A stretch of 64,000 bases of DNA from PALSA-1006 sp963733265 (GCA_963733265.1 CAVTCF010000006.1:62001-126000); one strand, 5' to 3'. Positions 45,264 to 54,164 are shown, counted from the first letter of the stretch. Numbers and translations are program-made. Notes: a model not told the origin generated them from the sequence alone.

Positions 45264-46538
45264 TCAAGTCATAATTGCAGATTCTGAGACATTGGCCAGC
45301 AGAGTCGATCCTCTATGTTTGAGTGAATTCAAATAAACGGATTCGTCATACGGAGTCCGGGTTTGCCAGCAACGATAAAGTATTCGTATCCATTTAAATG
45401 CCAGGGCCCGTACTGCTACTCTGTGAGTGCAACCCTTTTTGCGTTGCTGCTGATAATAGATCCCAGCCCAATATGATCTCTGTATGCTCGCCCCCGCCCA
45501 CTCAACAAAGGTCTGACGCAGGAAGGTTGGACAGGCGAATCGCCAATGCACCCAGCATTTTTTGCCGCTACGCTCAACCACCGGAGCAACCCCGGAATAG
45601 CGCTGAATTTCTACGGCACTAGCATAGCGTTCTCGATCCTCGCCAAAAGCGACCAGCAGTCTTGGTGCCAGAATATTTCCTGCGCCTGGCAAGGCAGCGA
45701 ACAGATCATAATCAGGCAAGCTTTTGGTGACGGTATCTATCTCGGCATCAAAGCGATCAATTGCCTTTAGGAGGACACGCAACTGCTCGACCAATGCTTG
45801 AACGAGTAATTGCTTCGGATGGATGATGGCTTGATCCTCGGTCAGTGATGTTGCCGCACGGATACCCTGGATACGTTCCTCAACAAGGTATGCCCTGTTT
45901 GCATTATGCAGGCGGAAGAAAGATTTCAGTGTTGCATTCCTTGCTCGCTTGACGTGTTTAAGCGTCGGCCAACGATCCAAGAAGTCACAGAAAATCAGCG
46001 TGTCTCTATGTTCGAACCAGTCCAGCACTTGAGGGTAGTATTCCTTGAGCGTACTGGTCATGAGGTTTGTAATACTGGTCACCCTGTTGACCAAGTAACG
46101 GCGCTCTTCGACTAATGAGCCCAATGTCCTCATGGCAACACTTTGTAGTTTGATGGGATGAAGCTTATCTGGGTGTCGGAGCAATATATCCAATGCTATT
46201 TCAGCATCGGTCGGGTCGTCCTTGGCACCGCTGGGAACAAAGGCTTCACGGTATTTGGCAAGTGTTGAGGGATGTACAGGAAAGAGCACGATGAAATCAT
46301 AACGCTGCAACGCAGAAACGATGGGGCCTTTGGCAAGTTCAAGACAAACTGCAATCGGGCCACCGCCAAATCGATCACGCAATGAGTAAGCCCATTTTGC
46401 GATCACTTCCGGTGTGTGATCCATAGTTCCAAACTCTCGCTGATCTGAACCGGCTGCTTGCAAACAAAAGTCGTGCTTCCTGTCGGCCCAGTCGAGGCCA
46501 ACAAAGGCGGTGAAAGAAGGGATAGATTGGGAGTTCAT
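45264..46538 (-). CDS. IS110-family transposase, second copy
   Basis: The 424-residue recombinase differs from the IS110 copy at 6070. The DEDD domain shows FVGLDWADRKHDFC, VCLELAKGPIV and AKDDPTDAEIALDILL. The Transposase_20 domain shows LFAALPGAGNILAPRLLVAF and YSGVAPVVERSGKK. The start at 46538 has a GGAGG 4 nt upstream, so the longer frame to 46688 is rejected. It looks full length. The element interrupts the space between the exosortase unit and the 47-55 kb cluster. Confidence 0.92.
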   Translation of the reverse strand: MNSQSIPSFTAFVGLDWADRKHDFCLQAAGSDQREFGTMDHTPEVIAKWAYSLRDRFGGGPIAVCLELAKGPIVSALQRYDFIVLFPVHPSTLAKYREAFVPSGAKDDPTDAEIALDILLRHPDKLHPIKLQSVAMRTLGSLVEERRYLVNRVTSITNLMTSTLKEYYPQVLDWFEHRDTLIFCDFLDRWPTLKHVKRARNATLKSFFRLHNANRAYLVEERIQGIRAATSLTEDQAIIHPKQLLVQALVEQLRVLLKAIDRFDAEIDTVTKSLPDYDLFAALPGAGNILAPRLLVAFGEDRERYASAVEIQRYSGVAPVVERSGKKCWVHWRFACPTFLRQTFVEWAGASIQRSYWAGIYYQQQRKKGCTHRVAVRALAFKWIRILYRCWQTRTPYDESVYLNSLKHRGSTLLANVSESAIMT

Positions 46539-46978
46539 AATCGCCTCCATAAGTGGTAAATTACATAAATGGACATGCATGCATGAGTTCTGCGAAGCCA
46601 ATATAGAGAGCCGGTTGGACGGCGAGCCCTGAGTATTCGTTAACGAACCCAAGCGCACCTGCTGATTCGAAACTAAAGCGGAAAACATCGAATGTTAGCG
46701 GCAACTATTCGTAATCTGCAGGTGCATGTCCTGCCTTCACTGGCAGATACCTGTCAGCTGTGAGTAGTATCACTGAAAGAGGACGGAGTGACTATATTGC
46801 GGCAAGCAATTCGTAGTGCTCAACGGCAGAAATGGGTTAGATGGAGTCATCCGGCCCACCCGATTTACACCCGTTTCTACGGCCGTTGTACCTCAGTTAA
46901 GCGACAGTCGATTACCCCATTTTCGTGCCTGACTTTTGCCCTCAAACTCCTGCGTGCTGAATTATCTACGCACGGAGT
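46539..46978. other. Non-coding upstream end of the second IS110 element
   Basis: About 440 bp without a credible gene. A plus-strand frame at 46788-46991 has no motif or ribosome binding site. In the transposase orientation this is the upstream end, where IS110-group elements encode their bridge RNA, so a structured RNA may lie in the first 200 bp. Element ends cannot be fixed by eye. Confidence 0.3.
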
Positions 46979-47614
46979 TCATATTCGATAGACCAACTCA
47001 GCTATCGGTAAACGATCCCCAGTGATCTCTAACTTATCCGAATGTTCTATCAGCCGAACAAGATACCATTTTTTTGGTTCCTGCGTTTCCCAGCACACTC
47101 TGATTTTGAAATACGCATCGATTTTAAGCGAAGTTATTATTTCATGATCTCTAAAACGGGCATCCTCGACCGACAAGCGGCTAATCACTTCCAGAATTGC
47201 CTGCGGTTGAATTGACGGAACGAAAATCAATAAATACCTCGTCTTGAAATTGGCATACCACTGAACCCGATATTCCTGATCACCGTACATAACCGTCAGC
47301 GATTTTTTTATGAAGGACTGGCGCGTTTTTTTCGGATGCCATTTTTGTGTGCACATTTGCTTTGATGACTTTTTCCATGCTTCAATTTCAGCCTGTTCCT
47401 CTGCATACGCCTGCATTAATTTTGCTATTCCTCTGGGGATATTTTGAGGTTCAAAGTACTTCCAGTATGAAAGCCGGTAGAGCACATTCATCTGATGAAT
47501 AAAATTGAATTGCCGTTTCCGTATCATCCTGGCTAAGGCAAGGAATGGTGCTATGTATCCCATCCACCAACGATTAATAAAAAACCTGATTTTTTGAATG
47601 AACTGTTTATTCAT
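46979..47614 (-). CDS. Hypothetical protein
   Basis: A 211-residue protein of unknown family. The N-terminus has a hydrophobic aromatic segment (WWMGYIAPFLALARMI) that may associate with membrane. A basic middle (CTQKWHPKKTRQSFIKKSL) precedes a mixed alpha/beta C-terminal half (YRVQWYANFKTRYLLIF, then LVRLIEHSDKLEI). It is transcribed divergently from the IHF-like gene. Codon choice and AT-rich composition resemble the genes at 47-55 kb, so it probably belongs to that accessory cluster. Confidence 0.55.
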   Translation of the reverse strand: MNKQFIQKIRFFINRWWMGYIAPFLALARMIRKRQFNFIHQMNVLYRLSYWKYFEPQNIPRGIAKLMQAYAEEQAEIEAWKKSSKQMCTQKWHPKKTRQSFIKKSLTVMYGDQEYRVQWYANFKTRYLLIFVPSIQPQAILEVISRLSVEDARFRDHEIITSLKIDAYFKIRVCWETQEPKKWYLVRLIEHSDKLEITGDRLPIAELVYRI

Positions 47615-47704
47615 GTGGTTCCTCGTCTATAATATTTGTACAGTTTCGAATCGAAGCTGATTCGAACAATAAATTTTGCAACTCACCCATAAAGCAACCT
47701 CAAC

Positions 47705-47992
47705 ATGACCCGTGCCGAACTTGTCGAAAAACTGTGCTTCAAATTTCCAGCATTGCAACTAAAAGACATTGATGTGGCGGTGCGCACGATTCTTGATGGC
47801 ATTACAAATACGCTGGCTCAAGGGGGCAGGGTAGAGGTGCGTGGATTCGGCAGTTTTGCGCTGAATTACAAACCGGCACGCAAAGGACGCAACCCAAAAA
47901 CAGGTATTACGGTGATGGTGCCCGCCAAATACAGCCCTCACTTCAAAGCTGGATTGGAACTGCACGAACGTGTCGACTACCAAAAATCCTGA
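47705..47992 (+). CDS. IHF beta-like HU/IHF family protein
   Basis: A 95-residue protein starting MTRAELVEKLCFKFPALQL with the family signature VEVRGFGSFALNYKPARKG, then RNPKTG and VPAKYSPHFKAGLELHERVD. The last block is typical of IHF beta rather than HU. IHF bends DNA at specific sites and helps recombination and sigma-54 activation. This copy stands alone in the accessory cluster and is more likely mobile-element-borne than the chromosomal ihfB. It converges with the next gene, with 4 bp between stops. Confidence 0.9.
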   Translation: MTRAELVEKLCFKFPALQLKDIDVAVRTILDGITNTLAQGGRVEVRGFGSFALNYKPARKGRNPKTGITVMVPAKYSPHFKAGLELHERVDYQKS

Positions 47993-47996
47993 TTTG

Positions 47997-48599
47997 TCAG
48001 TGCAGATAGACTGAACCTCGCAGTTCTGTCAGCATCAGCAATTCAAAACGAGCGACGGTCGCATCGAATATTCGATTAAATTCATCTACCACCGGATGCG
48101 CCAACGAGACTTCCAGTGCCTTGAATGATCTTCCATGATCTTGCTTGACGCAGACCCCAATGGCGTCCATTGCCGATATTGCATTTTGCGAATTCACCTC
48201 CATGAGCACGTATTTTTCTTCGTCCAATAATCCGTATACCAAGTAAATGGAATCACCCTCGCTTGCGATGGCATGACGAATGGCTCGACCAATGCTTGGT
48301 CGTGCCGATTCCTCTAGCAACAGGTTGCGCATAAAGATCAATTCAATGTCGTCCGCATTCGTCACAGCGATTTGTTCTATGATCACTTTGAATTCGCCTG
48401 CGATCCCATCATAAAAGGTATCCGTCTCATCGATGAGGATCAGTGCATGATGATAGCGTTCACCCTCCAAGGTCCGAATCCTAAATCCCAAGAATAGGCA
48501 TTGTTTTAATTCAATCTTGCCGCCTGGTGTTTTGCGCACATCGTTAAAGATCTTCGGCTGAAACAAATGGCGAAAATTAAATAGTTGAGTTTGTATCAA
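47997..48599 (-). CDS. Hypothetical protein with TTG start
   Basis: The 200-residue protein has no family I recognise. It begins at a TTG (MIQTQLFNFRHLF) with GGAG 7 nt upstream at 48607-48610, which is good support for the unusual start. The composition is soluble and mixed alpha/beta (YHHALILIDETDTFYDGIAG; SIYLVYGLLDEEKYVLMEVN). It is the last gene of a leftward series of five (50648 down to 47997), 15 bp after the modular 167-residue protein. Confidence 0.6.
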   Translation of the reverse strand: MIQTQLFNFRHLFQPKIFNDVRKTPGGKIELKQCLFLGFRIRTLEGERYHHALILIDETDTFYDGIAGEFKVIIEQIAVTNADDIELIFMRNLLLEESARPSIGRAIRHAIASEGDSIYLVYGLLDEEKYVLMEVNSQNAISAMDAIGVCVKQDHGRSFKALEVSLAHPVVDEFNRIFDATVARFELLMLTELRGSVYLH

Positions 48600-48614
48600 A
48601 ATGATTCTCCGTAA

Positions 48615-49118
48615 TTATTGATCTGTATTCGAACAGGCAGGATCATTGGCTGCCGGCTGGTTGATGATTGCTTTCAAATGAATGTTGCGCGGGAGCTCGT
48701 AGTGTTTTAGACATTCGTTATAGTCATTAATTAACGTGTCCATCTTCTTCACATGGTCGAACTCGATCTGAGGCTCATCGTGGCAATACTGCAGGACATC
48801 CATCCGGGCATAAAAGAGGGCGGTGCGTCCGCACTCTATCCATTCATGTAGGGTGATTTGATCGTTCTGCTGAACGTATTGGATTATTCTGCCGTGTTCA
48901 TCGACGTTAAGCGGTGGCCTGGGTTCTGGCAGTTCGTACTGAGGCATCCATTTGTTAAAAAGTTGGAGCACAGTTTGGAGCTCTTCCCACTCTGTCTGAT
49001 TGTCCTGATTTTTAGGAAGCGATCGGATAAGGGCTTTTAGCAATGAACGTTCGATCGCCCTGCGGCCGAATTGAATCCACTGATGCATCTCCTCAGTCAG
49101 TATGACTTGGTCGATCAT
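48615..49118 (-). CDS. Two-module protein of the 55-residue repeat family
   Basis: The 167-residue protein contains two related modules: residues about 8-65 (EEMHQWIQFGRRAIERSLLK ... FNKWMPQYELP) and about 85-145 (ITLHEWIECGRTALFYARMD ... YNECLKHYELP). The upstream gene is a single module of the same kind (HQLIKSGRQAIEYSMLNAVI ... YNKWMAQYELP). Conserved points are H-x-x-I-x-x-G-R-x-A and the closing YELP. The modules look all-helical. The gene starts in the stop codon of that neighbour. I do not recognise the family or its function. Confidence 0.7.
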   Translation of the reverse strand: MIDQVILTEEMHQWIQFGRRAIERSLLKALIRSLPKNQDNQTEWEELQTVLQLFNKWMPQYELPEPRPPLNVDEHGRIIQYVQQNDQITLHEWIECGRTALFYARMDVLQYCHDEPQIEFDHVKKMDTLINDYNECLKHYELPRNIHLKAIINQPAANDPACSNTDQ

Positions 49119-49363
49119 TGAGGATCCCCTTTGGGGCTGTCAGAACTGATTTGATCATTCCCCTTCGTCAATGAGCCGGTCTTAGGTAGCTCATACTGCG
49201 CCATCCATTTGTTGTACAGGTCGTGAAGCTTTTTGAGTTCTTCCAGCTCAATTGCATCGGCTGGCGTCAGGGTGCGAGGGCGGATAACGGCGTTCAGCAT
49301 GGAGTACTCGATGGCCTGCCGTCCGGATTTGATCAATTGATGCATGATTTGTTTATTTAGCAT
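49115..49363 (-). CDS. Single-module protein of the 55-residue repeat family
   Basis: An 82-residue protein with one helical module ending YNKWMAQYELPKTG, plus a short Ser/Asp-rich tail. It is paralogous to both halves of the following 167-residue protein and overlaps it by 4 bp, suggesting duplication in place. An AAAGGAA precedes the start. Function unknown. Confidence 0.65.
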   Translation of the reverse strand: MLNKQIMHQLIKSGRQAIEYSMLNAVIRPRTLTPADAIELEELKKLHDLYNKWMAQYELPKTGSLTKGNDQISSDSPKGDPQ

Positions 49364-49395
49364 GTGTAGATTCCTTTTCTGATTTTGATTTTCAG

Positions 49396-50151
49396 TTAAG
49401 CGGCTTTACGCAACGCTTTGAAATACGGTGAGGCCGGATAGGTGGTCACCAAACGTTTGCCCTCTTTAGGGTTGTCGGTGATCACTAAAATTCGTTTCTT
49501 ATTGGGATTTAAACAATACCGTGCCTCACGCTTGCCTGATTCGATGTTTCTCATATCGGCCCAAGGACTGAGGCGCGATACTTCATGGACTCCCGAATCC
49601 GAGGCTAGCTCGACCAACTTCCGCCACGCCATGGATGTTCGCTTGTCGAGCGGAGTGTCATACAGAAATCGTTCGGCGAAACGATCCAAAATGTGCTGGG
49701 TAACGATGACATCTCCAATGCCCCGCACGTGGATAGTTTCAAACTGTGGCCGGCTGACGAGCAAGTCTTCAACAGCGTTTGGCACGAAACCCTCGAACCA
49801 GCGCTTATCTTTGCTTACGCTCAGTTGGCAGCCGGCATAGCGCGTTGTTAAAAATTGCGCAAAGGGGATTAAGTGCATCTTGTTTGATTTTCGAAGCATC
49901 AGTTTACGTATCGCCCCACTGGATACTGAAATTCGAATCCCGGCATTGCCGACGAGTTTTTGGCCGAGCACGCATTTTTGATCCAAGAGATGTTTTACGG
50001 CCGCAAGCTCCGCAGCAATAGCGCGGTCTTCAATATTTGCAGTAATCCGAATTTTTAGAACTCCTCGGGGATTAACAGGGCTGTTGGTCCAGTACACTAA
50101 AAACTGATCGGGTTCGCTGGTTGCTACGGCATAGGTTTTTAAAATGTTCAT
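49396..50151 (-). CDS. Hypothetical protein, possible RNase H-like N-terminal fold
   Basis: The start at 50151 (MNILKTYAVATSEPDQF) gives 251 residues and follows GAGAGAC. Residues about 15-60 (FLVYWTNSP ... IEDRAIAAELAAVKHLLDQK) have the order of an RNase H-like strand followed by an acidic helix, but catalytic residues are not convincing. The second half includes IHVRGIGDVIVTQHILDRFA and NKKRILVITDNPKEGKRLV. I do not recognise a family. It lies 11 bp after the membrane protein gene in the same operon. Confidence 0.6.
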   Translation of the reverse strand: MNILKTYAVATSEPDQFLVYWTNSPVNPRGVLKIRITANIEDRAIAAELAAVKHLLDQKCVLGQKLVGNAGIRISVSSGAIRKLMLRKSNKMHLIPFAQFLTTRYAGCQLSVSKDKRWFEGFVPNAVEDLLVSRPQFETIHVRGIGDVIVTQHILDRFAERFLYDTPLDKRTSMAWRKLVELASDSGVHEVSRLSPWADMRNIESGKREARYCLNPNKKRILVITDNPKEGKRLVTTYPASPYFKALRKAA

Positions 50152-50162
50152 CTTGTCTCTCC

Positions 50163-50648
50163 TCAAAATAGGGTACGGGCAAACAACACCAGTAGAGAGA
50201 TGAGGAAGGCGATACTGATAATCTGCCAACCTATGAGCCAGACTTTGTGGGGTGTCCAGCTATTGTCTATCGTCCCCACTACAATGATTTGATCTGCCGC
50301 CATCCTGATTTGCTGGTCACCAATGTGGATCGTGCCGAGGGTGCGAAAGAAATTGGTTTCATACTGCACGGTGACTCTGCATTCATCCACGCCATGTGGC
50401 TGAGTTGAGACGCCGTATTCGCGCATCAATTCGCAGCCGTCGTGTTTCAATATCAACACAGCCGGATTGATTTGCATCTGACCTGCGACATAAAAACCCA
50501 CCCAGGCAAAATTTATAGTGGCGATCACAATAAGACCAAACAACCATCCTTGTGATCGATACCATGATTTCTTATTAATAGTGCTGCAGTCGTTTGTAGA
50601 ACTGTTTTTAGTTGACGAACTATCTTGCATTGATGAATTGTGTTGCAT
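50163..50648 (-). CDS. Two-TM protein, paralogue of the protein at 51426
   Basis: The 161-residue protein has a Ser/Asn-rich cytoplasmic start, a TM helix (WLFGLIVIATINFAWVGFYV), an extracytoplasmic domain of about 80 residues with two Cys (DGCELMREYGVSTQPHGVDE, then CRVTVQYE), and a second TM (IISIAFLISLLVLFA). The protein at 51426-51983 has the same plan and a similar Cys-containing stretch (PSCEFVKKIGIKADVNNGIC). The pair flanks the divergent promoter region. A disulfide between the two Cys is likely. First gene of the leftward operon; function unknown. Confidence 0.65.
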   Translation of the reverse strand: MQHNSSMQDSSSTKNSSTNDCSTINKKSWYRSQGWLFGLIVIATINFAWVGFYVAGQMQINPAVLILKHDGCELMREYGVSTQPHGVDECRVTVQYETNFFRTLGTIHIGDQQIRMAADQIIVVGTIDNSWTPHKVWLIGWQIISIAFLISLLVLFARTLF

Positions 50649-50936
50649 GAACTTCTCCTTTGGTTATGGAAACATTTTGCCTAAATCTTCCATTTACCAA
50701 AGCTTTATTTTTTGAGTGTGATGCGCGGTTTTAAAACAACGATAAAATTTTGCGTTAAAAAATATGCTCCCCGTCATATATAGACAATGAAAAATGTTTT
50801 GTAGATTCATAACGGCTGAACAAAATTCGCTATTCGGTGAATGGTGAGGTTGTGCTAGGCTAAAAAGCTTCGACTCAACAATTCAAAATGAGGTCGGGAA
50901 AACTCATTCCGGCTGATAAATATATATGGACTCCGA
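50649..50936. promoter_or_regulatory. Divergent intergenic region with long inverted repeat
   Basis: This AT-rich gap separates the leftward and rightward halves of the cluster. An inverted repeat with arms 50658-50671 (CTTTGGTTATGGAA) and 50688-50702 (TTCCATTTACCAAAG) overlaps the leader of the leftward operon. It is placed to act as an operator or leader hairpin. Promoter boxes could not be assigned with confidence. Confidence 0.45.
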
Positions 50937-51146
50937 GTGATCCGTTTTAAAGACCAGATCAGGCTGCATCAAGACGATATTGAACGAATAACTAAACTCA
51001 CAGGGGATACTCCATCGGGGATTCAAACGGTTGAAGAGCTCAATACGTGGATCGATAGGCATATCGCGATGGAAAATTACGGTACACCCGAAAGTCTCAT
51101 GATCGCGCTGCTGTTAGAGGGTGAGAAATTAGATTCTGAATATTGA
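50937..51146 (+). CDS. Small hypothetical protein
   Basis: A 69-residue open frame from a GTG (MIRFKDQIRLHQDDIERITK). It is helical and acidic, with no known motif. The ribosome binding site is weak. It is first in the rightward half of the cluster and is followed by about 280 bp without a gene. It could be real but small; I rate it as doubtful. Confidence 0.35.
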   Translation: MIRFKDQIRLHQDDIERITKLTGDTPSGIQTVEELNTWIDRHIAMENYGTPESLMIALLLEGEKLDSEY

Positions 51147-51425
51147 CGATAAAATAATTCTCCACGTCTCTCTTCAGCGGCGGCCAATAGCATTAGCCCC
51201 AACGTTTAATCCCCAAATAGGTCCGCATCGCCTTTCGCGCGACACTCAAAAACGCTCGTCAATTGTCACCATTTACGCGCTCAAAAGGAATTAATTATTT
51301 TGAGCATGCGAACAATATTCAGTCGGATACATTAAATTCTATTTACGACTTCGCGCACCAAAAATAATGCTTTGGTAAATCGGAGTTGTGCGTATATTTG
51401 GATACCTAAACCGAAAGGAGATGGT

Positions 51426-51983
51426 ATGTCATTTGATGTAAAACTCGTAATAGCAGTCGCAGGATTCCTGTTTAATGTGGTGATGATGTTTGGCTTGCTC
51501 GGCGTCATTCACCGAACCGAAACGCCACCCCTCCTTCAACTCACTTTGATTCAACCCAGCTGTGAGTTCGTCAAAAAAATCGGCATCAAAGCGGACGTGA
51601 ATAACGGGATATGCACGATTACCATTCGCAACCGAAAAAATCCGGATGATGAAGGCGGCACCATTGAAGACAATGGAAACCAACTTGCCTCCATCAGTAG
51701 TGGACAGGTAATCAGCCGGCAACAGCTTGATGATGGCAGTGATGAACCGTGGTCGAAAGCGCATAAATTGGCATTCAAATGGTTGCTCGCCCCTGCATTG
51801 TTCATGGCTTTTATTCTGTTTGTCTTGTCCTTAATCAAAGGTCTGCCAGAAGAAACCAAACCAAGATCCGAGAAACCGAAACCGGGCGAGTCTGAGGCGA
51901 ATGCGGATAAACCTGATCACCCACTGGATACAGAATTACCCACATCCGGAATCTCGAACGATGACAAACCGGAGGATAAATGA
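51426..51983 (+). CDS. Two-TM protein, paralogue of the protein at 50163
   Basis: A 185-residue protein (MSFDVKLVIAVAGFLFNVVM) with an AAGGAG 5 nt before the ATG. A first TM is followed by an extracytoplasmic domain with two Cys (PSCEF ... GICTITI), a second TM (WLLAPALFMAFILFVLSLI) and a charged Pro/Glu/Lys tail of about 50 residues. It shares plan and local sequence with the protein at 50163-50648. Its stop overlaps the next start (ATGA). Function unknown; envelope location predicted. Confidence 0.68.
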   Translation: MSFDVKLVIAVAGFLFNVVMMFGLLGVIHRTETPPLLQLTLIQPSCEFVKKIGIKADVNNGICTITIRNRKNPDDEGGTIEDNGNQLASISSGQVISRQQLDDGSDEPWSKAHKLAFKWLLAPALFMAFILFVLSLIKGLPEETKPRSEKPKPGESEANADKPDHPLDTELPTSGISNDDKPEDK

Positions 51984-52285
51984 TGGAGAGCGCAAAAGAA
52001 AACATAGCGACAGAAGATCAGAAACCGTTGGTACAAGAAATCATTCAGCTGAGCGATGATTTTGGCGAGTTTGCGCATGTCAGTTCATTTCTGTGTCACG
52101 CCCTGGCCAATGCGCTGGCCGAACACGAGTGGCTCGATCAGGACATCATCGCTGGTGGCAGATTATGTTCAAACTGGTTGCAAAAGCGCACATCTCAATT
52201 GCGGGACGAAATGCGGCATGTACAAGAACGCTACATCGATGAGAGTCAGAATGCAGCTGATCCGACACATTCAGCACAGGAGTAG
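51980..52285 (+). CDS. Small hypothetical helical protein
   Basis: A 101-residue protein (MMESAKENIATEDQKPLVQE). It is predicted all-helical (DDFGEFAHVSSFLCHALANA; LQKRTSQLRDEMRHVQERYI) and soluble. It overlaps the previous gene by 4 bp and is followed 7 bp later by the lipoprotein gene, so it belongs to the same operon. No family recognised. Confidence 0.6.
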   Translation: MMESAKENIATEDQKPLVQEIIQLSDDFGEFAHVSSFLCHALANALAEHEWLDQDIIAGGRLCSNWLQKRTSQLRDEMRHVQERYIDESQNAADPTHSAQE

Positions 52286-52292
52286 CAATCAG

Positions 52293-54164
52293 ATGCAAAC
52301 AGAAAAAGGAATGAAGTGCATTAGGGTAGGGCTCCTGTTAATTTGTGGCTGTATCAGTGTGATGTTGTCAGGCTGCTCAAGTGATCCAGTCAAAGTCGCC
52401 ATGATGCAGCAGGAAAAATCAACTGCAAATAATTCGGTCACATTTAATCCGCGCAATCCAACATTCAAACTCGTTGTGGATCAGGATGATCGGGTAGCAA
52501 ATATTTGCAGTATGTCGCAACAGTGCGAGGGGCTAACAAACGATGCCATTCTCATGTCTGAGGATAACATTGGACTTGGCTACTATAGTGCCAAAATTGA
52601 TTGCGGGCATGGTTTCGTAGCAGGCCAAAGTGGATTCGGAGATTTTCGACAAAATCGAGAGTGTGACAGCCGATTCTATTCTACCTCGAGCTTGTTTTTA
52701 GTTCAGTGTATCGGGTTCGGCGTTTTAACTTATGGTCTTTGGACCGTTATGATGTGGACTGCACACGAGAAGTCGTTTGACATCGACGCGCTACGCGAGG
52801 TATCACTCAATGCGCGCTTGCCTGAATTGAAGAAGTTGCTGTTTTCACCAGAGACAAAACTTAACCGAGGCGATTCAATATCTGTGCTGTACCTCGATCT
52901 GGACGATCTTGATGCAGCCTACCAGAAAATCATACATTCTCCGATGAATGAAGATAGTGTCGTTCTGATAGATGAAGACAGTCTCAAGCCCCTGTATGTC
53001 CTGAATATGAAAGCGTATCAGAACAGAGAATTGCCGGTGGCGGTCAATGCAGAGATTCTGGATATGCTGTCTGTCTTGCAATCACGCGGTATGCCAAATC
53101 AGGTTGCCAACGATCCAGTTATACAAAATCTAACGCCACCCACAATTGTGCAGCCAATACACCAGTCACTGCCGCTATTTAAAAAGGGGGAATTTGAAAC
53201 GCTGAGTGATTTTAATGAGCGGGTTGCCAAAACCAGTGCTGAGATTAATGAAGCTAATGACCAACTGGATCAACAATATAAACGCGATGTAGAAAAACAG
53301 AAGCAGTACGTCAGTGCGTTGAAGAAGTCGCTGCAGGAATATTGGGATGACAGGGCAGAAGAACAAACCGACCTGATTCGGAAACTTAAAAAACATAAAG
53401 CCAAATTGGCCCGGTTGTTGTATGCCCTGAACCTTGGGAAATTTACGGCAAGGGATATGGAGTATGACGTAGAACATCGCTCCTTATATTTTATGGCCGA
53501 ATCTTCACGCTACGGTTTCATACAAAAGATGGTGGCAAAAGTGCCGACGGATTCAGCAAAACTGATGAAGGGGGAGGCGCAATATGAGCTGATGCCGAAA
53601 CTAAGTGAGCGGGATGGGCTGGTTAAATTGGAAGGTCTCACATTAGTAGAGACGCAATCGGGTGATGATTTTGATGCGCATTACACGGATATCAATTACA
53701 CGCCAGACGAAGTCAGTGTCCGGGTTGCGGAACGAAGCGAGCCAATTAAGCAGGGAGTAGCGGAAATCTTCAATGTTCATGTGAATCCACCGCAAGTCAT
53801 TGAAGACACCCATGTGAAAGCAGTTTTATATACAGATGTAATAAAACACACCAATGCTAAAGCACCGGCCTGGTATGTGAATCCGGAACCTTCGGCCTAT
53901 GTAAGGGGTTTCGGCGAGGGAACGACTCATGAGCAAGCAATGCAGGATGCGCTCAAGAATCTGGCCTACAGCATTAAAACAACCATTACGTCCTCCATCG
54001 AGATTCAACAGGACACTCAGTTAGGAAACCATCCTGTTGTTACGGAACACACGAAAGCCGAAACCGACGCAGATTTAAAGACAGGAGATTATTCGGTGAT
54101 CAACCAGGAAGAAATGGATGGCCATAAATATGTGGTGTTGTGTTATCGGTGTAGTGGAAATTGA
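52293..54164 (+). CDS. Large lipoprotein with LPP20-like C-terminal domain
   Basis: The 623-residue protein starts at an ATG with AGGAG about 10 nt upstream. A lipoprotein signal (VGLLLICGCISVMLSGCSS) is followed by an N-terminal domain and a further hydrophobic segment (LVQCIGFGVLTYGLWTVMMW). A coiled coil spans about residues 375-460 (FNERVAKTSAEINEANDQLD). The last 105 residues fit the LPP20 family: APAWYVNPEPSAYVRGFGEG, then HEQAMQDALKNLAYSIKTTI. LPP20-type domains occur in envelope lipoproteins of unclear function. The internal TM is odd for a lipoprotein and suggests that it spans two compartments. An earlier in-frame start at 52056 overlaps the previous gene and is rejected. Confidence 0.75.
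   Translation: MQTEKGMKCIRVGLLLICGCISVMLSGCSSDPVKVAMMQQEKSTANNSVTFNPRNPTFKLVVDQDDRVANICSMSQQCEGLTNDAILMSEDNIGLGYYSAKIDCGHGFVAGQSGFGDFRQNRECDSRFYSTSSLFLVQCIGFGVLTYGLWTVMMWTAHEKSFDIDALREVSLNARLPELKKLLFSPETKLNRGDSISVLYLDLDDLDAAYQKIIHSPMNEDSVVLIDEDSLKPLYVLNMKAYQNRELPVAVNAEILDMLSVLQSRGMPNQVANDPVIQNLTPPTIVQPIHQSLPLFKKGEFETLSDFNERVAKTSAEINEANDQLDQQYKRDVEKQKQYVSALKKSLQEYWDDRAEEQTDLIRKLKKHKAKLARLLYALNLGKFTARDMEYDVEHRSLYFMAESSRYGFIQKMVAKVPTDSAKLMKGEAQYELMPKLSERDGLVKLEGLTLVETQSGDDFDAHYTDINYTPDEVSVRVAERSEPIKQGVAEIFNVHVNPPQVIEDTHVKAVLYTDVIKHTNAKAPAWYVNPEPSAYVRGFGEGTTHEQAMQDALKNLAYSIKTTITSSIEIQQDTQLGNHPVVTEHTKAETDADLKTGDYSVINQEEMDGHKYVVLCYRCSGN

Noticed and set aside
46788..46991. 67-codon plus-strand frame near the second IS110 element
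   Set aside because: No ribosome binding site or motif; lies in the presumed non-coding end of the IS.
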